This document shows positions 18,749 to 29,883 of a DNA stretch of 64,000 bases, piece by piece. A program made the translations under genes and the position numbers. Each line of letters starts with the position of its first letter. The stretch's first letter is position 1. Origin of the DNA: Luteimonas sp. YGD11-2 (GTDB lineage Bacteria > Pseudomonadota > Gammaproteobacteria > Xanthomonadales > Xanthomonadaceae). Location: positions 2,728,001 to 2,792,000 of the forward strand of contig NZ_CP035376.1 of NCBI RefSeq assembly GCF_004118975.1. Reading direction: 5' to 3'. The notes under the pieces were generated by a model that was given only the letters and a program-made list of their open reading frames with translations, made no database searches and was not told where the DNA came from.

Positions 18749-19885
18749 TTAACCCGCGAGGGTCGCGGGACCGGTGGCGAGCATGGCCGGCTCGATGGTG
18801 TCCACCACCTCCAGCCCGAAGCCGGACAGCCCGACCTGCCGCCGCGGCGTGCCCAGCACGCGCAGGCGGCGCAGGCCGAGGTCGGCGAGGATCTGTGCAC
18901 CGGCACCGTTGCGACGCCACTGGCCGACATCCTTGCCCTTGCCCGCCGTCGTGGACTCCGGCTGCGAGCGCACGCGCGACAGCAGGGCATCGGAATCGCG
19001 CGGCGACGACAGCACCACCAGCACGCCCTCGCCGGCAGCGGCGATCGCACGCAGCGCATCGGTGGTGGACACGCCGAAGTCCTCGCGGCGCCAGCGCAGC
19101 AGGTCCGACAGCGGATTCTCCACGTGCACGCGCACCAGCGCCGGCCGCTCCGCCGAGGGCGTGCCGCGCACCAGCGCGAAATGCAGTTCGTGGGCGATGC
19201 GGTCGCGGTAGGTCACCAGCCGGAACGGACCGGCATCGGTCTCGACGTCGCGCTCGTCGACGCGCTCAACGGTGTGCTCGGTGGCCAGCCGGTAGGCGAT
19301 GAGGTCGGCGATCGAGCCGATCTTGAGGCCGTGCTCGCGTGCGAACACTTCCAGCTCCGGGCGCCGGGCCATGGTGCCGTCGGCATTGAGGATCTCCACC
19401 AGCACGCCGGCGGGCTCCAGCCCGGCGAGTTCGGCGAGATCGGCGGTGGCCTCGGTATGGCCGGCACGGGTCAGCACGCCGCCGGGCTGCGCGATCAGAG
19501 GGAAAATGTGGCCCGGGCGGCTGAGGTCGGTCGGCTTGGCATCCGGGCGCACCGCGGTGCGGATGGTGTGCGCACGATCCGCCGCCGAGATGCCGGTGGT
19601 CACGCCCTCGGCCGCCTCGATGCTGACGGTGAAGTTGGTCGCGAACTGCGCGGTGTTGGACTGGACCATCGGCTCCAGGCCCAGCTGGCGGCTGCGCGGC
19701 TGCGAGATCGACAGGCACACCAGGCCACGGCCGTGGGTGACCATGAAATTGATGTCGGAGGCCCTGACCAGTTCCGCGGCCATCACGAGGTCGCCCTCGT
19801 TCTCGCGGTCCTCGTCGTCGACGATGACGACCATGCGGCCAGCGCGGATTTCTTCGATCAGTTCGGGAATGGGGGCGAATGACAT
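18749..19885 (-). CDS. ribBA: 3,4-dihydroxy-2-butanone 4-phosphate synthase with degenerate GTP cyclohydrolase II-like domain
   Basis: 378 residues. The N-terminal RibB domain (about 1-200) is intact: MVVIVDDEDRENEGDLVMAAE holds the acidic Mg/substrate site (DDEDRENEGD), and SAADRAHTIRTA plus GHTEATADLAELAG complete it. The C-terminal part (about 205-378) lines up with GTP cyclohydrolase II by position but lacks the zinc site: no Cys-x(10)-Cys-x-Cys and no cysteine cluster at all. The second activity is therefore probably lost, and GTP ring opening must come from a separate ribA outside the window. It lies between ribE (9 bp) and ribH (27 bp). Confidence 0.93.
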   Translation of the reverse strand: MSFAPIPELIEEIRAGRMVVIVDDEDRENEGDLVMAAELVRASDINFMVTHGRGLVCLSISQPRSRQLGLEPMVQSNTAQFATNFTVSIEAAEGVTTGISAADRAHTIRTAVRPDAKPTDLSRPGHIFPLIAQPGGVLTRAGHTEATADLAELAGLEPAGVLVEILNADGTMARRPELEVFAREHGLKIGSIADLIAYRLATEHTVERVDERDVETDAGPFRLVTYRDRIAHELHFALVRGTPSAERPALVRVHVENPLSDLLRWRREDFGVSTTDALRAIAAAGEGVLVVLSSPRDSDALLSRVRSQPESTTAGKGKDVGQWRRNGAGAQILADLGLRRLRVLGTPRRQVGLSGFGLEVVDTIEPAMLATGPATLAG

Positions 19886-19894
19886 GGCGGTCCG

Positions 19895-20515
19895 TCAGGA
19901 AGCGGAAGGAAGCGCGGCGGGGCCGCGGTCGACGAGCAGCCGCTCGACATAGCGCGCGACCAGGTCGACCTCGAGGTTCACCGCATCGCCCACGCCGATG
20001 GCGACGAACGCGGTGTTGGCGACGGTGTGCGGCACCAGCGCCACCTCGAAACCTTGCGCATCCACCTCGTTGACGGTGAGGCTGACGCCGTCGACGCAGA
20101 TCGAACCCTTCTTCGCGATATAGCGCAGCAGCGCCGGCGGCGCCTCGAAGCGCCAGCGCTGCGCGCGCGCATCGTCGGTGATCGACGCCACCCGCCCGAG
20201 CCCGTCGACATGGCCGCTGACCAGATGCCCGCCGAGACGGTCGCTGGCGCGCAGCGCGCGTTCGAGGTTGACCGGGGCCTCGTCGGCCAGGCGGCCGAGT
20301 GTGGTCAGCGCCAGGGTCTCGGTGGAGACGTCGGCCTGGAAGCTCGCCGCGTCGAAAGCCACCACGGTCAGGCACACGCCGTTGACGGCGATGCTCTCCC
20401 CCAGCTGCGGGGTCTCGAACGGCAGGTTGCCGGTGGCGACGGTCAGGCGCAGGTCGCCGCCACGCGGCTCGCGTGCGGCAATCCGGCCGACCCCGGTGAT
20501 GATTCCAGTGAACAT
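19895..20515 (-). CDS. ribE: Riboflavin synthase alpha subunit
   Basis: Dismutates two lumazine molecules into riboflavin. 206 residues made of two lumazine-binding repeats: the first opens MFTGIITGVGRI and has ESIAVNGVCLTV; the second has GHLVSGHVDGLGR and GSICVDGVSLTVNEV. The ATG at 20515 is the only start compatible with the canonical MFTGI N-terminus; the frame continues upstream through the riboswitch. It is the first gene downstream of the FMN riboswitch (70 nt), which implies flavin-repressed expression of ribE-ribBA-ribH. Confidence 0.97.
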   Translation of the reverse strand: MFTGIITGVGRIAAREPRGGDLRLTVATGNLPFETPQLGESIAVNGVCLTVVAFDAASFQADVSTETLALTTLGRLADEAPVNLERALRASDRLGGHLVSGHVDGLGRVASITDDARAQRWRFEAPPALLRYIAKKGSICVDGVSLTVNEVDAQGFEVALVPHTVANTAFVAIGVGDAVNLEVDLVARYVERLLVDRGPAALPSAS

Positions 20516-20585
20516 GCTGCTGTCTTCCGCTCGGCGAAAGACGTCTGCGGACACGACGGACGCGCGGCTGCGCGCCGCGAAAACC

Positions 20586-20734
20586 CGTCTTCTTTCATCC
20601 GGACTGTGACCGTCGGCTCCGGCATTGGACCGGATCTGCTGACCTCCCGCGGCTGACGCCGAAGGAGCGCTCGCGGGCTCGTGCCATTGCTGGCACCTAC
20701 CGCCGGTGGGGAGTTGCACCCCGCCCTGAAGACG
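20586..20734 (-). promoter_or_regulatory. FMN riboswitch (RFN element)
   Basis: On the minus strand the aptamer shows the full RFN order: CGTCTTC, AGGGCGGGGTGCAACTCCCC, ACCGGCGGTAG, GAGCCCGCGAGC, GGTCAGCAGATCCGGT, AATGCCGGAGCCGACGGT, AGTCCGGATG and GAAGACG. The P1 helix pairs 20728-20734 with 20586-20592 (7 bp). It sits between ribD and ribE, so it governs the downstream four genes while ribD lies upstream of it. No clear U-tract terminator follows, so control of translation initiation is more likely (inference). Confidence 0.97.
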
Positions 20735-20839
20735 CCTGGTGGTGGGAATGCCGGCTGGCCGGCAGCCCGGGATTCTAGCACCGGGCCCCGGCGCGCCCCC
20801 GGGGCGGCGGCAGACGCACCGTCCCGCCGGCGGCGCCGT

Positions 20840-21949
20840 TCAGGCCGTGGCGGACACGCGTGGCCGCAGGATCAGCCGCAGGTCGGCGCCGACCTGGCGG
20901 GTCTCCAGCGTTTCCAGCCCGATGCGCTGCGCCATGGTGCGCAGGTCGAGCCCGTCGAACAGCGGGCGCGCATCCTCGCCCAGCAGCAGCGGCGCGACGT
21001 ACAGCACGATCTCGTCGACCAGCCCGGCCCTGAGCAGGCCGCCGGACAGCGAGGCGCCGGCCTCGACGTGGACCTCGTTGATCTGCAGGTCCGCGAGTGT
21101 TGCCATCACCGCATGCAGGTCGAGGCGACCATCGCGGGTGGGCACGGCGGCGCGGGCGATGTCGAGGTCGCGCGGCGGCCGCGCGTCCGGTGCATGCAGG
21201 TAGAGCGTGGGCGCATCGCCCTCGCGGATGCGGCCGCGGTGGGTGGTGGCGAGCCCGGCATCGAGCACCACCCGCAGCGGCGGCACGAACGGCGTGTCGT
21301 CATCGAAGCGCACGGTCAGCGCCGGGTCGTCGGCAAGCACGGTGCCGCTGGCGGTCAGGATCGCCCCGGCGCGGGCACGCCACTGGTGCACGTCGCGGCG
21401 CGACGCCTCGCCGCTGATCCATTTCGAATCGCCATCGGCAGCGGCGGTGCGGCCGTCCAGGCTCATCGCGAGCTTCACCCGCACCCACGGGCGGCCGCGC
21501 TCCACCCGCGACAGGAAGCCGCGGTTGAGCTGGCGCGCCTGCGCCTCCATCAGCCCGGACGCGACGTCCACGCCGGCTGCGCGCAGGCGCTCGAAGCCGC
21601 GGCCGTCGACCTGCGGAAACGGATCGCGCATCGCGGCGATGACCTTCGACACCCCGGCGGCCAGCAACGCGTCCACGCATGGCGGGGTGCTGCCGGTGTG
21701 CGCGCAGGGTTCGAGCGTGACGTAGGCGGTGGCGCCGCGGGCGCGGCCACCGGCCGCGGCCAGTGCGACCACCTCGGCATGCGGCCCGCCGCGCCGGGCA
21801 TGGAAGCCTTCGCCGACGACCTGGTCGGCGTGCGCGACCACGCAGCCGACCATCGGGTTGGGCTTCGTGGTGTACGCACCGCGTTCGGCCAGGCGCAGCG
21901 CGTGCGCCATCATCGCGTGGTCGATTGCGGTGAACGTGTTCGCGGTCAT
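20840..21949 (-). CDS. ribD: Bifunctional diaminohydroxyphosphoribosylaminopyrimidine deaminase / uracil reductase RibD
   Basis: Second and third steps of riboflavin synthesis. 369 residues. The deaminase domain (about 1-150) carries zinc ligands in GPHAEVVAL and LEPCAHTGSTPPCVDALL; the reductase domain (about 155-369) contains VRVKLAMSLDGRTA, the ISGEASRRDVHQWRA segment, and a late VEAGASLSGGLLRAGLVDE NADPH-binding region. GGAG lies 6 bp before the ATG. It is 46 bp downstream of the membrane-protein gene and 105 bp upstream of the FMN riboswitch. Confidence 0.96.
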   Translation of the reverse strand: MTANTFTAIDHAMMAHALRLAERGAYTTKPNPMVGCVVAHADQVVGEGFHARRGGPHAEVVALAAAGGRARGATAYVTLEPCAHTGSTPPCVDALLAAGVSKVIAAMRDPFPQVDGRGFERLRAAGVDVASGLMEAQARQLNRGFLSRVERGRPWVRVKLAMSLDGRTAAADGDSKWISGEASRRDVHQWRARAGAILTASGTVLADDPALTVRFDDDTPFVPPLRVVLDAGLATTHRGRIREGDAPTLYLHAPDARPPRDLDIARAAVPTRDGRLDLHAVMATLADLQINEVHVEAGASLSGGLLRAGLVDEIVLYVAPLLLGEDARPLFDGLDLRTMAQRIGLETLETRQVGADLRLILRPRVSATA

Positions 21950-21995
21950 CGTCGCTCCGGGAAAAGGATGGGCGGCGAAACGCGCCGCAGACGCC

Positions 21996-22346
21996 TCAGG
22001 CGATCGAGGCCGGCAGCGCCAGCACCAGCAGGAACACCGCGACGATGCTCACCGCATCGATCAGCAGCGAGCCGCCCCAGGCGATGCCCGCGGCCAGGCG
22101 GTCGCGCAGCGGATGCCGGCGCAGCAGCCACCAGATCCCGGCCACCAGCAGCGGCCATGCGAAGGCCAGCGGATACAGCCGTGCCCACGCCGCGGACAGT
22201 GCCGGCACGCCGGCATCGGCCTGCATGAACACCGGCACCAGCGTGCGATCCAGCAACCAGGGCAGCAACGCGCCGGGCAGTGACGCGACCAGCGCCTTCA
22301 CCAGTCCCGGCACCGCGCCATCCGTGACCGCCGCGCCACGCCTCAC
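21996..22346 (-). CDS. Small membrane protein, function unknown
   Basis: 116 residues with three or four hydrophobic segments (about 18-38, 50-70, 84-112), no recognised domain. It overlaps the nrdR stop by 4 bp (ATGA) and is followed by ribD, so it is coupled to the nrdR-rib transcript. No catalytic or binding motif can be seen; its place may simply reflect cotranscription. Confidence 0.7.
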   Translation of the reverse strand: MRRGAAVTDGAVPGLVKALVASLPGALLPWLLDRTLVPVFMQADAGVPALSAAWARLYPLAFAWPLLVAGIWWLLRRHPLRDRLAAGIAWGGSLLIDAVSIVAVFLLVLALPASIA

Positions 22347-22879
22347 CGCTTGCGGCCCTTGCCCTTGCCGCCCTTGTCGAAGGCGACCACGTCGCCGGCC
22401 AGCAGCGGCAGCTGCGCCTCGGCCGGCTGCTCGCGCTCGAGACGGTCGAGTTCCTCGCGGAAATCGGCGACATCCTGGAACGAGCGGTACACCGACGCAA
22501 AGCGCACGTAGCCCACATGGTCGAGCTTGCGCAGCTCGTCCATCACGAAGCCGCCGACCTGGATCGACGGCAACTCGCGCTCACCGCTCATGCGCACCGC
22601 GTGCACCACCGCGCGCACCGCGGCCTCGATGCGTTCCTCCGACACCGGCCGCTTCTGCAGTGCCCGGTCGAAGCCGATGCGCAGTTTCTTGGCGTCGAAC
22701 TGCTCGCGCCGGCCATCGGACTTGATGATCGCCGGCAGCTTGAGCTCGATCGTCTCCAGCGTGGAGCAGCGCTGGCCGCAGGCCTCGCACTCGCGACGGC
22801 GGCGGATCGTCGCGCCGTCCTCCGACACCCGCGAATCGATCACGCGGGTGTCGGTGTGCTGGCAGAACGGGCAATGCAT
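22343..22879 (-). CDS. nrdR: Transcriptional repressor NrdR
   Basis: Zinc-ribbon/ATP-cone repressor of ribonucleotide reductase genes. 178 residues: zinc ribbon [15 protein letters not shown] followed by [17 protein letters not shown] (two CxxC knuckles), then an ATP-cone with [20 protein letters not shown], and a conserved [14 protein letters not shown] near residue 135. The C-terminal 25 residues are a Lys/Gly-rich tail beyond the family core. It is 52 bp downstream of glyA, a common pairing. Confidence 0.97.
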   Translation of the reverse strand: MHCPFCQHTDTRVIDSRVSEDGATIRRRRECEACGQRCSTLETIELKLPAIIKSDGRREQFDAKKLRIGFDRALQKRPVSEERIEAAVRAVVHAVRMSGERELPSIQVGGFVMDELRKLDHVGYVRFASVYRSFQDVADFREELDRLEREQPAEAQLPLLAGDVVAFDKGGKGKGRKR

Positions 22880-22930
22880 CAGGCGGCCGCGCGCAGGGGC
22901 ACGGCGTCGGTCAGCACATCGGCTCCGCGC

Positions 22931-24199
22931 TCAGCCATAGACCGGGTACTTCCGGCACTGCTCCGTCACCAGCGCGCGCACGCGCTCGATCACCGCCTCG
23001 TCTTCCGGCGCGTCGAGCACGTCGCACATCCAGCCGGCCAGTTCCGCGCAATCGGCCTCGGTGTAGCCGCGGGTGGTGACCGCCGGCGTGCCGATGCGCA
23101 GCCCCGAGGTCACGAACGGCTTCTGCGGGTCGTTGGGCACCGCGTTCTTGTTGACGGTGATGTGGGCGCGGCCGAGTGCCTCCTCGGCGGCCTTGCCGGT
23201 CACGCCCTTGCCGATCATGTCGACCAGCATCAGGTGGTTCTCGGTGCCGCCCGACACGATGCGGTAGCCGCGCTCGATGATCACCTTCGCCATCGCCTGC
23301 GCGTTCTTCACCACCTGCTGCTGGTAGGCCTTGAACTCCGGCTCCAGCGCTTCCTTGAACGCGACGGCCTTGGCGGCGATCACGTGCATCAGCGGGCCGC
23401 CCTGGATGCCCGGGAACACGATCGACTGCAGCTTCTTGACGATCTCGTCGGCGCGCTCGCCCATCGCGTCACGGCTGGCGACGATGATGCCGCCGCGCGG
23501 CCCGCGCAGCGTCTTGTGCGTGGTGGACGTGCAGACGTGCGCGTGCGGCACCGGATTCGGATACACGCCGGCCGCCACCAGCCCGGCGACGTGGGCCATG
23601 TCGACGAAGAAATACGCACCGACCCTGTCGGCGATCGCGCGGAAACGCGCCCAGTCGATGACCTGCGAATACGCCGAGAAACCGGCGATCACCATCTTCG
23701 GCTGGTGCTCGACCGCGAGCCGCTCGACCTCGTCGTAGTCGATCAGGCCCTGTTCGTCGACGCCGTACTGCACGGCGTTGAACAGCTTGCCCGACACGTT
23801 GACCCTGGCGCCGTGGGTGAGATGGCCCCCGTGGGCAAGGCTCATGCCGAGGATGGTGTCACCCGGTTGCAGCAGCGCCAGGTATACGGCCTGGTTGGCC
23901 TGCGAGCCGGAATGCGGCTGCACGTTCGCATAGTCCGCACCGAACAGTTCCCTGGCGCGGTCGATCGCCAGCTGTTCGGCGACGTCGACGTATTCGCAGC
24001 CGCCGTAATAGCGCTTGCCGGGGTAGCCCTCGGCGTACTTGTTGGTCAGCTGGCTGCCCTGGGCCTCCATCACCCGCGGGCTTGCGTAGTTCTCGCTTGC
24101 GATCAGCTCGACGTGGTCTTCCTGGCGGCGCGCCTCGTCGGCAATCGCCCGGGCCAGCTCGGGATCGTAGGTTTCGATACGTGCATCGCGGGGGAACAT
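22931..24199 (-). CDS. glyA: Serine hydroxymethyltransferase GlyA
   Basis: PLP enzyme that interconverts serine and glycine and supplies methylene-THF. 422 residues with [55 protein letters not shown] and the PLP-lysine motif [17 protein letters not shown] is 5 bp from the ATG. It heads the minus-strand nrdR-rib-nusB-thiL run and is divergent from ettA, with about 235 bp between the two starts. Confidence 0.98.
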   Translation of the reverse strand: MFPRDARIETYDPELARAIADEARRQEDHVELIASENYASPRVMEAQGSQLTNKYAEGYPGKRYYGGCEYVDVAEQLAIDRARELFGADYANVQPHSGSQANQAVYLALLQPGDTILGMSLAHGGHLTHGARVNVSGKLFNAVQYGVDEQGLIDYDEVERLAVEHQPKMVIAGFSAYSQVIDWARFRAIADRVGAYFFVDMAHVAGLVAAGVYPNPVPHAHVCTSTTHKTLRGPRGGIIVASRDAMGERADEIVKKLQSIVFPGIQGGPLMHVIAAKAVAFKEALEPEFKAYQQQVVKNAQAMAKVIIERGYRIVSGGTENHLMLVDMIGKGVTGKAAEEALGRAHITVNKNAVPNDPQKPFVTSGLRIGTPAVTTRGYTEADCAELAGWMCDVLDAPEDEAVIERVRALVTEQCRKYPVYG

Positions 24200-24435
24200 C
24201 GTGACTCCACAGGCAGCGGGGGCGTGCCGTCGATTGTAGCCCCGCGCGCCGGTATCGGCCCCCGCGACCAGGGTCGGCCATGTGCCCCGGAAACCCGCCG
24301 GGCGCGCCGCTCCAGCTGAACCGGCGACCCCGCCACCGGGAGCCGGCCCGCGGGCGGACGCTATAATGCCCCGTTCCCGAATTCCCTTCGCGGCGCAGCC
24401 CCCGGCTCGCGTCGCCGTCCGCGTACGGAGCCTGC

Positions 24436-26100
<1,665 letters not shown>

Positions 26101-26107
26101 CGGCCTG

Positions 26108-26133
26108 ACGCGCCCGCGTTCGCGCGGGCGCGT
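26108..26133 (+). terminator. Terminator-like hairpin after ettA
   Basis: Perfect 11-bp stem ACGCGCCCGCG / CGCGGGCGCGT with a TTCG tetraloop, starting 8 bp after the ettA stop. There is no T tract, so it may act as a Rho-independent terminator of the weak GC-only type or as an mRNA 3'-end stabiliser. Confidence 0.55.
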
Positions 26134-26304
26134 TGGCCAGGCCTTCAGCCCGACTGCTTCTGTCGGAGCGCTCGACGGCCGCATGGGGGGCCATCCCGGG
26201 CCACTGCGGTTGCGGTTGCGTGCGGAGGTCGGAGTTGCGCTGGAGATCCGCGGATTGCGGATTACGATGATCCGGTGTCTTCCGGCGACCACCCACGGAC
26301 GACA

Positions 26305-26331
26305 CTGGACTCCCGCCTTCGCGGGAGTGAC
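26305..26331 (+). repeat. 27-bp palindromic repeat, solo copy
   Basis: CTGGACTCCCGCCTTCGCGGG followed by AGTGAC. The same repeat, with TCC/GGA or CCC/GGG variants that keep pairing, bounds the GIY-YIG gene at 40454-40480 and 40813-40839. The flanks GACA before and GGCAAC after are also shared with the 40813 copy. The rest of 26134-26410 shows no gene. Confidence 0.8.
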
Positions 26332-26410
26332 GGCAACCGTGCATGTCCGGCCCGGCCCGCTGTCCGCATGAATCCGCGGCATAAACATCCTTTGCGAGAG
26401 GAAGCATCCA

Positions 26411-27223
26411 ATGGGTTTCATGCAGCAGCTCCGGCAACGCTGGGCCACGTCGGGTTCGCTGGTGTGTGTGGGGCTGGATCCCGAGCCCGCGAAGTTCCCC
26501 GCGAAGTTCAGCGGCGATCCCGATGCGGTGTTCGCGTTCTGCCGTGATATCGCCGATGCCACCGCGGAATTCGCCTGCGCGTTCAAGCCGCAGATCGCGC
26601 ATTTCGCCGCGCTCGGCGCCGAGGACGCGCTGCAACGGCTGATCGCCCATCTGCATGCCGCGCACCCCGGGGTGCCGGTGATCCTCGATGCCAAGCGCGG
26701 CGATATCGGCAGCACCGCGCAGCGCTATGCGGTCGAGGCGTTCCAGCGCTACGACGCCGATGCGGTGACCGTGAACCCGTACCTCGGCCGCGACTCGGTG
26801 CAGCCGTTCCTGGACCACGCCGAGCGTGGCGTGGTGATCCTGTGCCGCACCTCCAACCCCGGTGCCGGCGACCTGCAGGATCTCGACGTGGGTGGCCGCC
26901 CGCTGTACCAGCACGTGGCCGGAACCATCGCCCGTGACTGGAACGCGCACGGCAACTGCGCGCTGGTGGTGGGTGCCACCTGGCCTGCCCAGCTGGCCGA
27001 GGTGCGCGCGATCGTCGGCGACATGCCCCTGCTGGTGCCGGGTGTCGGCGCCCAGGGTGGCGACGCCGAAGCGGTGGTGCGCAATGCGAAGAGCGCCGAC
27101 GGCACCGGCCTGCTGGTGAGTTCGTCGCGCGCGATCCTGTACGCGTCGTCCGGCGACGATTACGCGGACGCCGCGGCCGACGCCGCACGCGCGTTGCGCG
27201 ACACCCTCGACGCCGCGCGCTGA
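26411..27223 (+). CDS. pyrF: Orotidine 5'-phosphate decarboxylase PyrF (subfamily 2)
   Basis: Last step of UMP synthesis. 270 residues, which fits the longer subfamily-2 enzymes (typical subfamily-1 enzymes are about 235). Motifs: [27 protein letters not shown], the catalytic [17 protein letters not shown] (Asp-Lys-x-x-Asp), [17 protein letters not shown] and [17 protein letters not shown] lies 8 bp before the ATG. The stop faces the gntK-type gene stop with 3 bp between. Confidence 0.97.
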   Translation: MGFMQQLRQRWATSGSLVCVGLDPEPAKFPAKFSGDPDAVFAFCRDIADATAEFACAFKPQIAHFAALGAEDALQRLIAHLHAAHPGVPVILDAKRGDIGSTAQRYAVEAFQRYDADAVTVNPYLGRDSVQPFLDHAERGVVILCRTSNPGAGDLQDLDVGGRPLYQHVAGTIARDWNAHGNCALVVGATWPAQLAEVRAIVGDMPLLVPGVGAQGGDAEAVVRNAKSADGTGLLVSSSRAILYASSGDDYADAAADAARALRDTLDAAR

Positions 27224-27226
27224 GGA

Positions 27227-27790
27227 TCAGTCCCGGGCGGCGCCCGCGCTCCTGACGCCGGCGATGAACGCCCGCACGGCAGCGATGGCCTGTGGATGCA
27301 TCGGGCCGCACCCGGACGTGACGTCGATGGCCACGACATCCGCCTCGTCCATCGGGCGTTCCAGCGCCTCCAGCTGGCTGTGCAGCAGGCCGGGTGGCGC
27401 GAAGTGACCGCTGCGGGCCTGCAGGCGGGCGCGGATGACCGCCGGGTCGCCGACCAGATGCAGGAACAGCGTCGGGTAGCCCAGCTCGCGGAAGCGCTGG
27501 CGATGGGCGCGACGCAGCCCGGAAAAGGCCAGTACGCAGCTCTCGTCGCGCTGCCGGTGCCCGCGCAGGGTCGCGCACATCGCGGCGATCCACGGTTCGC
27601 GCATGGCATCGCTCAACGGTTCGCCGGCACGCATGCGCGCCACGTTCGTGGGCGGGTGGAAATCGTCGGCCTCGAGCAGCCGCAACCCGAATTCGACGGC
27701 AAGGCCTGCTGCCAGCGTCGACTTGCCGCAACCGCTCACGCCCATCGTGATGACGAGCACCGGCCTCGCGGCGGACGCGGTCGTGTTCAT
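27227..27790 (-). CDS. Gluconokinase, GntK/IdnK type
   Basis: P-loop kinase of 187 residues that phosphorylates D-gluconate to 6-phosphogluconate (family function). Walker [16 protein letters not shown], then [22 protein letters not shown] (the HP-x-x-N-x-x-KM-like gluconate site, here with R for K), a [13 protein letters not shown] segment and [17 protein letters not shown] lid. About 10-15 residues longer than E. coli GntK because of N- and C-terminal extensions. Its start overlaps the pncB stop by 4 bp, a partner without obvious metabolic link. Confidence 0.92.
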   Translation of the reverse strand: MNTTASAARPVLVITMGVSGCGKSTLAAGLAVEFGLRLLEADDFHPPTNVARMRAGEPLSDAMREPWIAAMCATLRGHRQRDESCVLAFSGLRRAHRQRFRELGYPTLFLHLVGDPAVIRARLQARSGHFAPPGLLHSQLEALERPMDEADVVAIDVTSGCGPMHPQAIAAVRAFIAGVRSAGAARD

Positions 27791-28968
27791 CGCTGGGGCA
27801 CGTCGAACACCTGCCGCAGGTAGGCGAGGTAGGCGGGGTCGTCGCACATGGTCTTGCCCGGCGAATCGCTGAGCTTGGCCACCGGCTGGCCGTTGCAGCG
27901 GACCATCTTGATCACGATCGACAGCGGCGTCGGGCCGAGGTCGTTGGTGAGGTTGGTGCCGACCCCGAACGACATCCGGCAGCGGCCATGGAAATGCGCG
28001 TACAGCTGCATCACGCGTTCGATGTCGAGGCCATCGCTGAACACCAGCGTGCGGGTGCGCGGGTCGATGCGATGCGCTTCCAGATGCGCGATCAGGCGCT
28101 CGCCCCAGTCCACCGGATCGCCGGAATCGTGGCGCATGCCGTCGAACAGCTTGCAGAAGTACAGGTCGAAATCGCGCAGGAAGGCATCCAGGCCGATGAC
28201 GTCGGTCAGTGCGATGCCGAGGTCGCCACGGTATTCCTTCGCCCAGGCATCGAACGCCGCGGCCTGCGAATCGCGCAGCCGCGGCCCGAGTGCCTGGAAG
28301 GCCTGCAGCCATTCGTGCGCCATCGTGCCCTGCGCCACCAGCCCGTGGCGACGGGCAAGGTCGACATTGCTGGTGCCGGCGAACTTCGCGCCAAGGCCAT
28401 CCACCAGGTGCGGGACCAGCGCCTCGTGCCAGGCACGCGAGTACCGCCGGCGGGTGCCGAAATCGGTGATGCGGCAGTCCTCGTAGCCGACCGCGTCGTT
28501 GATGCGTCCGATCTTGGCCTGCAGCCGGCGCATGCCCTCGGCCACGTCCGGTGCGCCGTGGCTGTCGCGGAAATACACCTCGTTGATGATCGCCAGCAGC
28601 GGCACCTCGAACAGGATGGTGTGCAGCCACGGCCCGCTGATCGTCAGTTCGATCTCGCCCGGCATGGTGGCCGAGGCCCGCAGGTCGACGTACTTGCGGT
28701 CGAAGCGGAACAGGGCGAGGAAGTCGACGAAGTCCGGCTTGATGAAGCGCAGGCCGCGCAGGTAGTCGAGCTCGTCGGGCTGCAGGCGCAGCGCGCACAA
28801 CGCATCGATCCCGGCCGAGATCGCATCGAGGTGGCGGGCGAGGTCCACGCCGGGGGTCCGGCAGCGGAAGCGGTACTCGGCCTGCGCGGCCGGGTACTGG
28901 TGCAGCACCGCCTGCATCATCGTGAACTTGTAGAGATCGGTGTCGAGCAGCGACTGGATGACGGGCAT
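27787..28968 (-). CDS. pncB: Nicotinate phosphoribosyltransferase PncB
   Basis: Salvages nicotinate to NaMN for NAD synthesis. 393 residues, usual length for the proteobacterial type. Opening [17 protein letters not shown] is the family signature; [11 protein letters not shown] near residue 155, [19 protein letters not shown], and [17 protein letters not shown] near residue 280 make up the PRPP and nicotinate pockets. It is followed by the gluconokinase gene with 4-bp overlap. Confidence 0.96.
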   Translation of the reverse strand: MPVIQSLLDTDLYKFTMMQAVLHQYPAAQAEYRFRCRTPGVDLARHLDAISAGIDALCALRLQPDELDYLRGLRFIKPDFVDFLALFRFDRKYVDLRASATMPGEIELTISGPWLHTILFEVPLLAIINEVYFRDSHGAPDVAEGMRRLQAKIGRINDAVGYEDCRITDFGTRRRYSRAWHEALVPHLVDGLGAKFAGTSNVDLARRHGLVAQGTMAHEWLQAFQALGPRLRDSQAAAFDAWAKEYRGDLGIALTDVIGLDAFLRDFDLYFCKLFDGMRHDSGDPVDWGERLIAHLEAHRIDPRTRTLVFSDGLDIERVMQLYAHFHGRCRMSFGVGTNLTNDLGPTPLSIVIKMVRCNGQPVAKLSDSPGKTMCDDPAYLAYLRQVFDVPQR

Positions 28969-29028
28969 GTGCGGCCCCCGTGTGCGGGCTGACAGGCTAG
29001 GACATTTCCCGCGAACGGACGGCGACGC

Positions 29029-29883
29029 CTACCGGCGCAGCTGCCGCAGCACCGCCAGCGGGAAGCGCAGCCAGATCGCCGCCCACACCGCGCCGCGCTC
29101 CGGCAGGCTGCGTCGTGGCGCCTCGAAACGCCGGAAATAGCGCCACAGGCCGCGGTGCTTGTGCCATTCCACGAACACCGGCCGCGAGCGGCTGGACACC
29201 CCGCGCACATGCACGACCCGCACGTCATTGGCGACCCGCACCGCGGCCCCCGCCATGCGCGCGCGCCGGCACAGGTCGAGATCCTCGGCATGCAGGCGAT
29301 AGCCGCTGTCGAAGCCGCCGATACGGCGGAACAGCGCGCGCGGCATCAGCATCAGCGCACCGGAGATCGCATCGACGTCCTGCAACGCGGTGCCATCGTC
29401 GACCGGCACGTCCAGCTGTCGTGCCGCCGCCGAGCGCAGCATCGCGCCGAAGTCGGGATCGCGCCTGCGCGCGGCGCCATCGCGCACGCCGGCCTCGTCG
29501 ACCAGGTCGCCGCCCAGCAGCACCGGGCCGTCGTGCGCGGCGGCATGCGCGCGCAGCCGCGCCAGTGCATCGGCATCGGGCAGGCAGTCCGGATTGACGA
29601 AGGCCAGCCACGGCGCGTCGCTGGCCGCGGCGCCCTGGTTGCAGGCCACCGAGAACCCCGGGTTGTCCGGGTTGGCGATGAAACGCACGCGCGCATCGGC
29701 GCTGGCATGGCGCTGCACGAGGGCGACGGTCGCATCCTGCGAGTTGTTGTCGACGATGCGGATCTCGGTGACGCCATCGGCCGCGCGCAGGCGCGTCAGG
29801 CAGTCATCGATGGTCGAGGCGCTGTTGTAGCTGACCACCACCGCGGCGATGCCGTCGGTGGTGGTGGCACTGGCGTGCGTCAT
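29029..29883 (-). CDS. Glycosyltransferase family 2 protein (rhamnosyltransferase-like)
   Basis: 284 residues. GT-A fold with AAVVVSYNSASTID at the N-terminus, ANPDNPGFSVACNQG, a metal-site variant FVNPDCLPDADAL in place of DxD, then GALMLMPRALFRRIGGFDSGY and HAEDLDLCRRARMAG. These are hallmarks of the GT2 group that transfers deoxyhexoses to surface glycans. Start at 29883 overlaps the stop of the upstream GT-like gene by 4 bp. It ends with a hydrophobic/basic tail. Acceptor and sugar are unknown; a role in LPS or exopolysaccharide is an inference. Confidence 0.88.
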   Translation of the reverse strand: MTHASATTTDGIAAVVVSYNSASTIDDCLTRLRAADGVTEIRIVDNNSQDATVALVQRHASADARVRFIANPDNPGFSVACNQGAAASDAPWLAFVNPDCLPDADALARLRAHAAAHDGPVLLGGDLVDEAGVRDGAARRRDPDFGAMLRSAAARQLDVPVDDGTALQDVDAISGALMLMPRALFRRIGGFDSGYRLHAEDLDLCRRARMAGAAVRVANDVRVVHVRGVSSRSRPVFVEWHKHRGLWRYFRRFEAPRRSLPERGAVWAAIWLRFPLAVLRQLRR

